Shown in pieces: positions 5,901-6,483 of a stretch of DNA of 6,483 nt. The notes under the pieces are model-generated. The model saw only the letters and a program-made list of their open reading frames with translations, was not told the origin of the DNA and did no database searches. The stretch is from an uncultured Chitinophagaceae bacterium. Lineage in GTDB: Bacteria; Bacteroidota; Bacteroidia; Chitinophagales; Chitinophagaceae. The stretch spans positions 1 to 6,483 of the forward strand of contig CAMPGG010000203.1 in NCBI GenBank assembly GCA_946885335.1. The letters run 5' to 3'. Made by a program: the position numbers and the translations under genes. Each line of letters begins with the position of its first letter. Position 1 is the first letter of the stretch.

Positions 5901-6483
5901 CCAATAACAATTCGGAGGTGCCGGCGCCATTAAAGAATTCTTTTTTAATCATGCCAATATTCTTACTGTAATATGTTCTGATATAGCCAGCCGCAGCGGT
6001 TATATCGGTCCAATTACCGCCACCGGCATCAGCCTCGATTTTTTCTTCCACTACAATAGTATTAGGATATGCGGTACCGAGCACCGTTATACTGGCATCC
6101 TTTTGTAAAATGGTGCTTTTAATCCGGAGTGTAAAAGAAACACCTCCCTGTGTACCGATGATGGGCTCCGATGTCCAGGTGCCCGCAACAGGTTGGTTAT
6201 CTTTCAGCATTATGTATTGACCCCAGACGGCATTTTCAAACCCAAAAAAGGCGCCGAAATCGAGGTATTCAAAATAATCATTCCCAGCCTTGCGATAATA
6301 ACCGGAAGAATCCAGTCCTTGCGACAGGTCTGTGCTTTCTCCAAATATATTCCAGGTGTTGCCTAAGGCTGTTATCGTTTCAGATACAGCAGCCCTGAAA
6401 AGGGTGTCATTCACATCACCATCAAAAGCATAAGTCCAGTTGCTGTTTGCCGTCCTGGGATAATAGTCCCCTGCAACCGCTGT
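5875..6483 (-). CDS. Hypothetical protein, C-terminal 202 residues (5' end outside the window)
   Basis: The reading frame is open from the window edge at 6483 to the TAA at 5877-5875, so the start lies outside. A GTG at 6414-6412 could serve as a start, but the frame upstream is coding-like (GDYYPRTANSNWTY at visible residues 5-18), so the gene almost certainly continues. The fragment looks beta-rich and secreted: many Thr, Gly and aromatic residues, with YYRKAGNDYFEYLDFG, VWGQYIMLKD and a closing ELKRHQVF. The YYP-x(6)-WTY signature resembles the first strand after the lipobox in many Bacteroidota lipoproteins of unknown function, so a lipid-anchored protein is my guess; the signal peptide that would show this is not in view. 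Convergent with the peptidase, 14 bp between stops. Function unknown. Confidence 0.8.
   Translation of the reverse strand, partial: TAVAGDYYPRTANSNWTYAFDGDVNDTLFRAAVSETITALGNTWNIFGESTDLSQGLDSSGYYRKAGNDYFEYLDFGAFFGFENAVWGQYIMLKDNQPVAGTWTSEPIIGTQGGVSFTLRIKSTILQKDASITVLGTAYPNTIVVEEKIEADAGGGNWTDITAAAGYIRTYYSKNIGMIKKEFFNGAGTSELLLELKRHQVF

Noticed and set aside
6171..6398. 75-codon plus-strand frame opposite the partial gene at the right edge
   Set aside because: Antisense shadow; the minus-strand frame runs open through the window edge and has coherent secreted-protein composition.
6412..6414. GTG as the start of the right-edge gene
   Set aside because: The frame continues upstream to the window edge with coding-like sequence (YYP...WTY), so the GTG is most likely an internal Val codon.
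1..6483. Mobile element, CRISPR, toxin-antitoxin or defence island
   Set aside because: No transposase, integrase, long terminal repeats, repeat-spacer array, tRNA-linked site or recognised defence domain was found on either strand; base composition looks even across the window.

Overview
The window looks like ordinary chromosomal DNA from a member of the Bacteroidota, most likely the Chitinophagaceae or a close relative. The reasons are low GC, a Bacteroidota-type ParE, Bacteroidota-style promoters (TTG about 19 bp upstream of TAnnTTTG) in front of two transcription units, and mostly SD-less starts. This placement is inference from pattern, not from a search.

Left part (19-3301, minus strand): a three-gene unit transcribed right to left, parE (topoisomerase IV subunit B, 639 aa), then a DUF1835/DUF3658 protein (312 aa), then a small DUF4260 membrane protein (123 aa). 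The gaps are 42 and 10 bp, and a good promoter lies about 60 bp upstream of parE. ParE supplies the ATPase and TOPRIM parts of topoisomerase IV; the two followers have no established function and no sequence-evident link to topology.

Middle (3302-4411, plus strand): a divergent promoter region; a 54-codon exported, lysine-rich small protein (3514-3678) closed by a strong intrinsic terminator; an AT-rich gene-free stretch of about 390 bp; and an 87-aa acidic-tailed protein of unknown function (4067-4330). The latter has a near-perfect promoter, a roughly 125-nt leader with a hairpin and a 12-bp direct repeat, and an AGGAGG ribosome-binding site that is unusual for this phylum. A terminator hairpin follows it, and its T-tract runs directly into the next start codon.

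Right part (4412-6483): a secreted M24-family Xaa-Pro aminopeptidase (482 aa, all five metal ligands visible) converges on a gene that runs off the window's right edge (5875-6483, minus), probably a secreted or lipid-anchored Bacteroidota protein of unknown function. An AT-rich hairpin overlapping the latter's stop codon may terminate both.

I see no mobile element, CRISPR array, tRNA, rRNA, or recognisable defence, secretion or biosynthetic system. The most unusual features are regulatory: the leader of the 87-aa gene and the terminator fused to the peptidase start.
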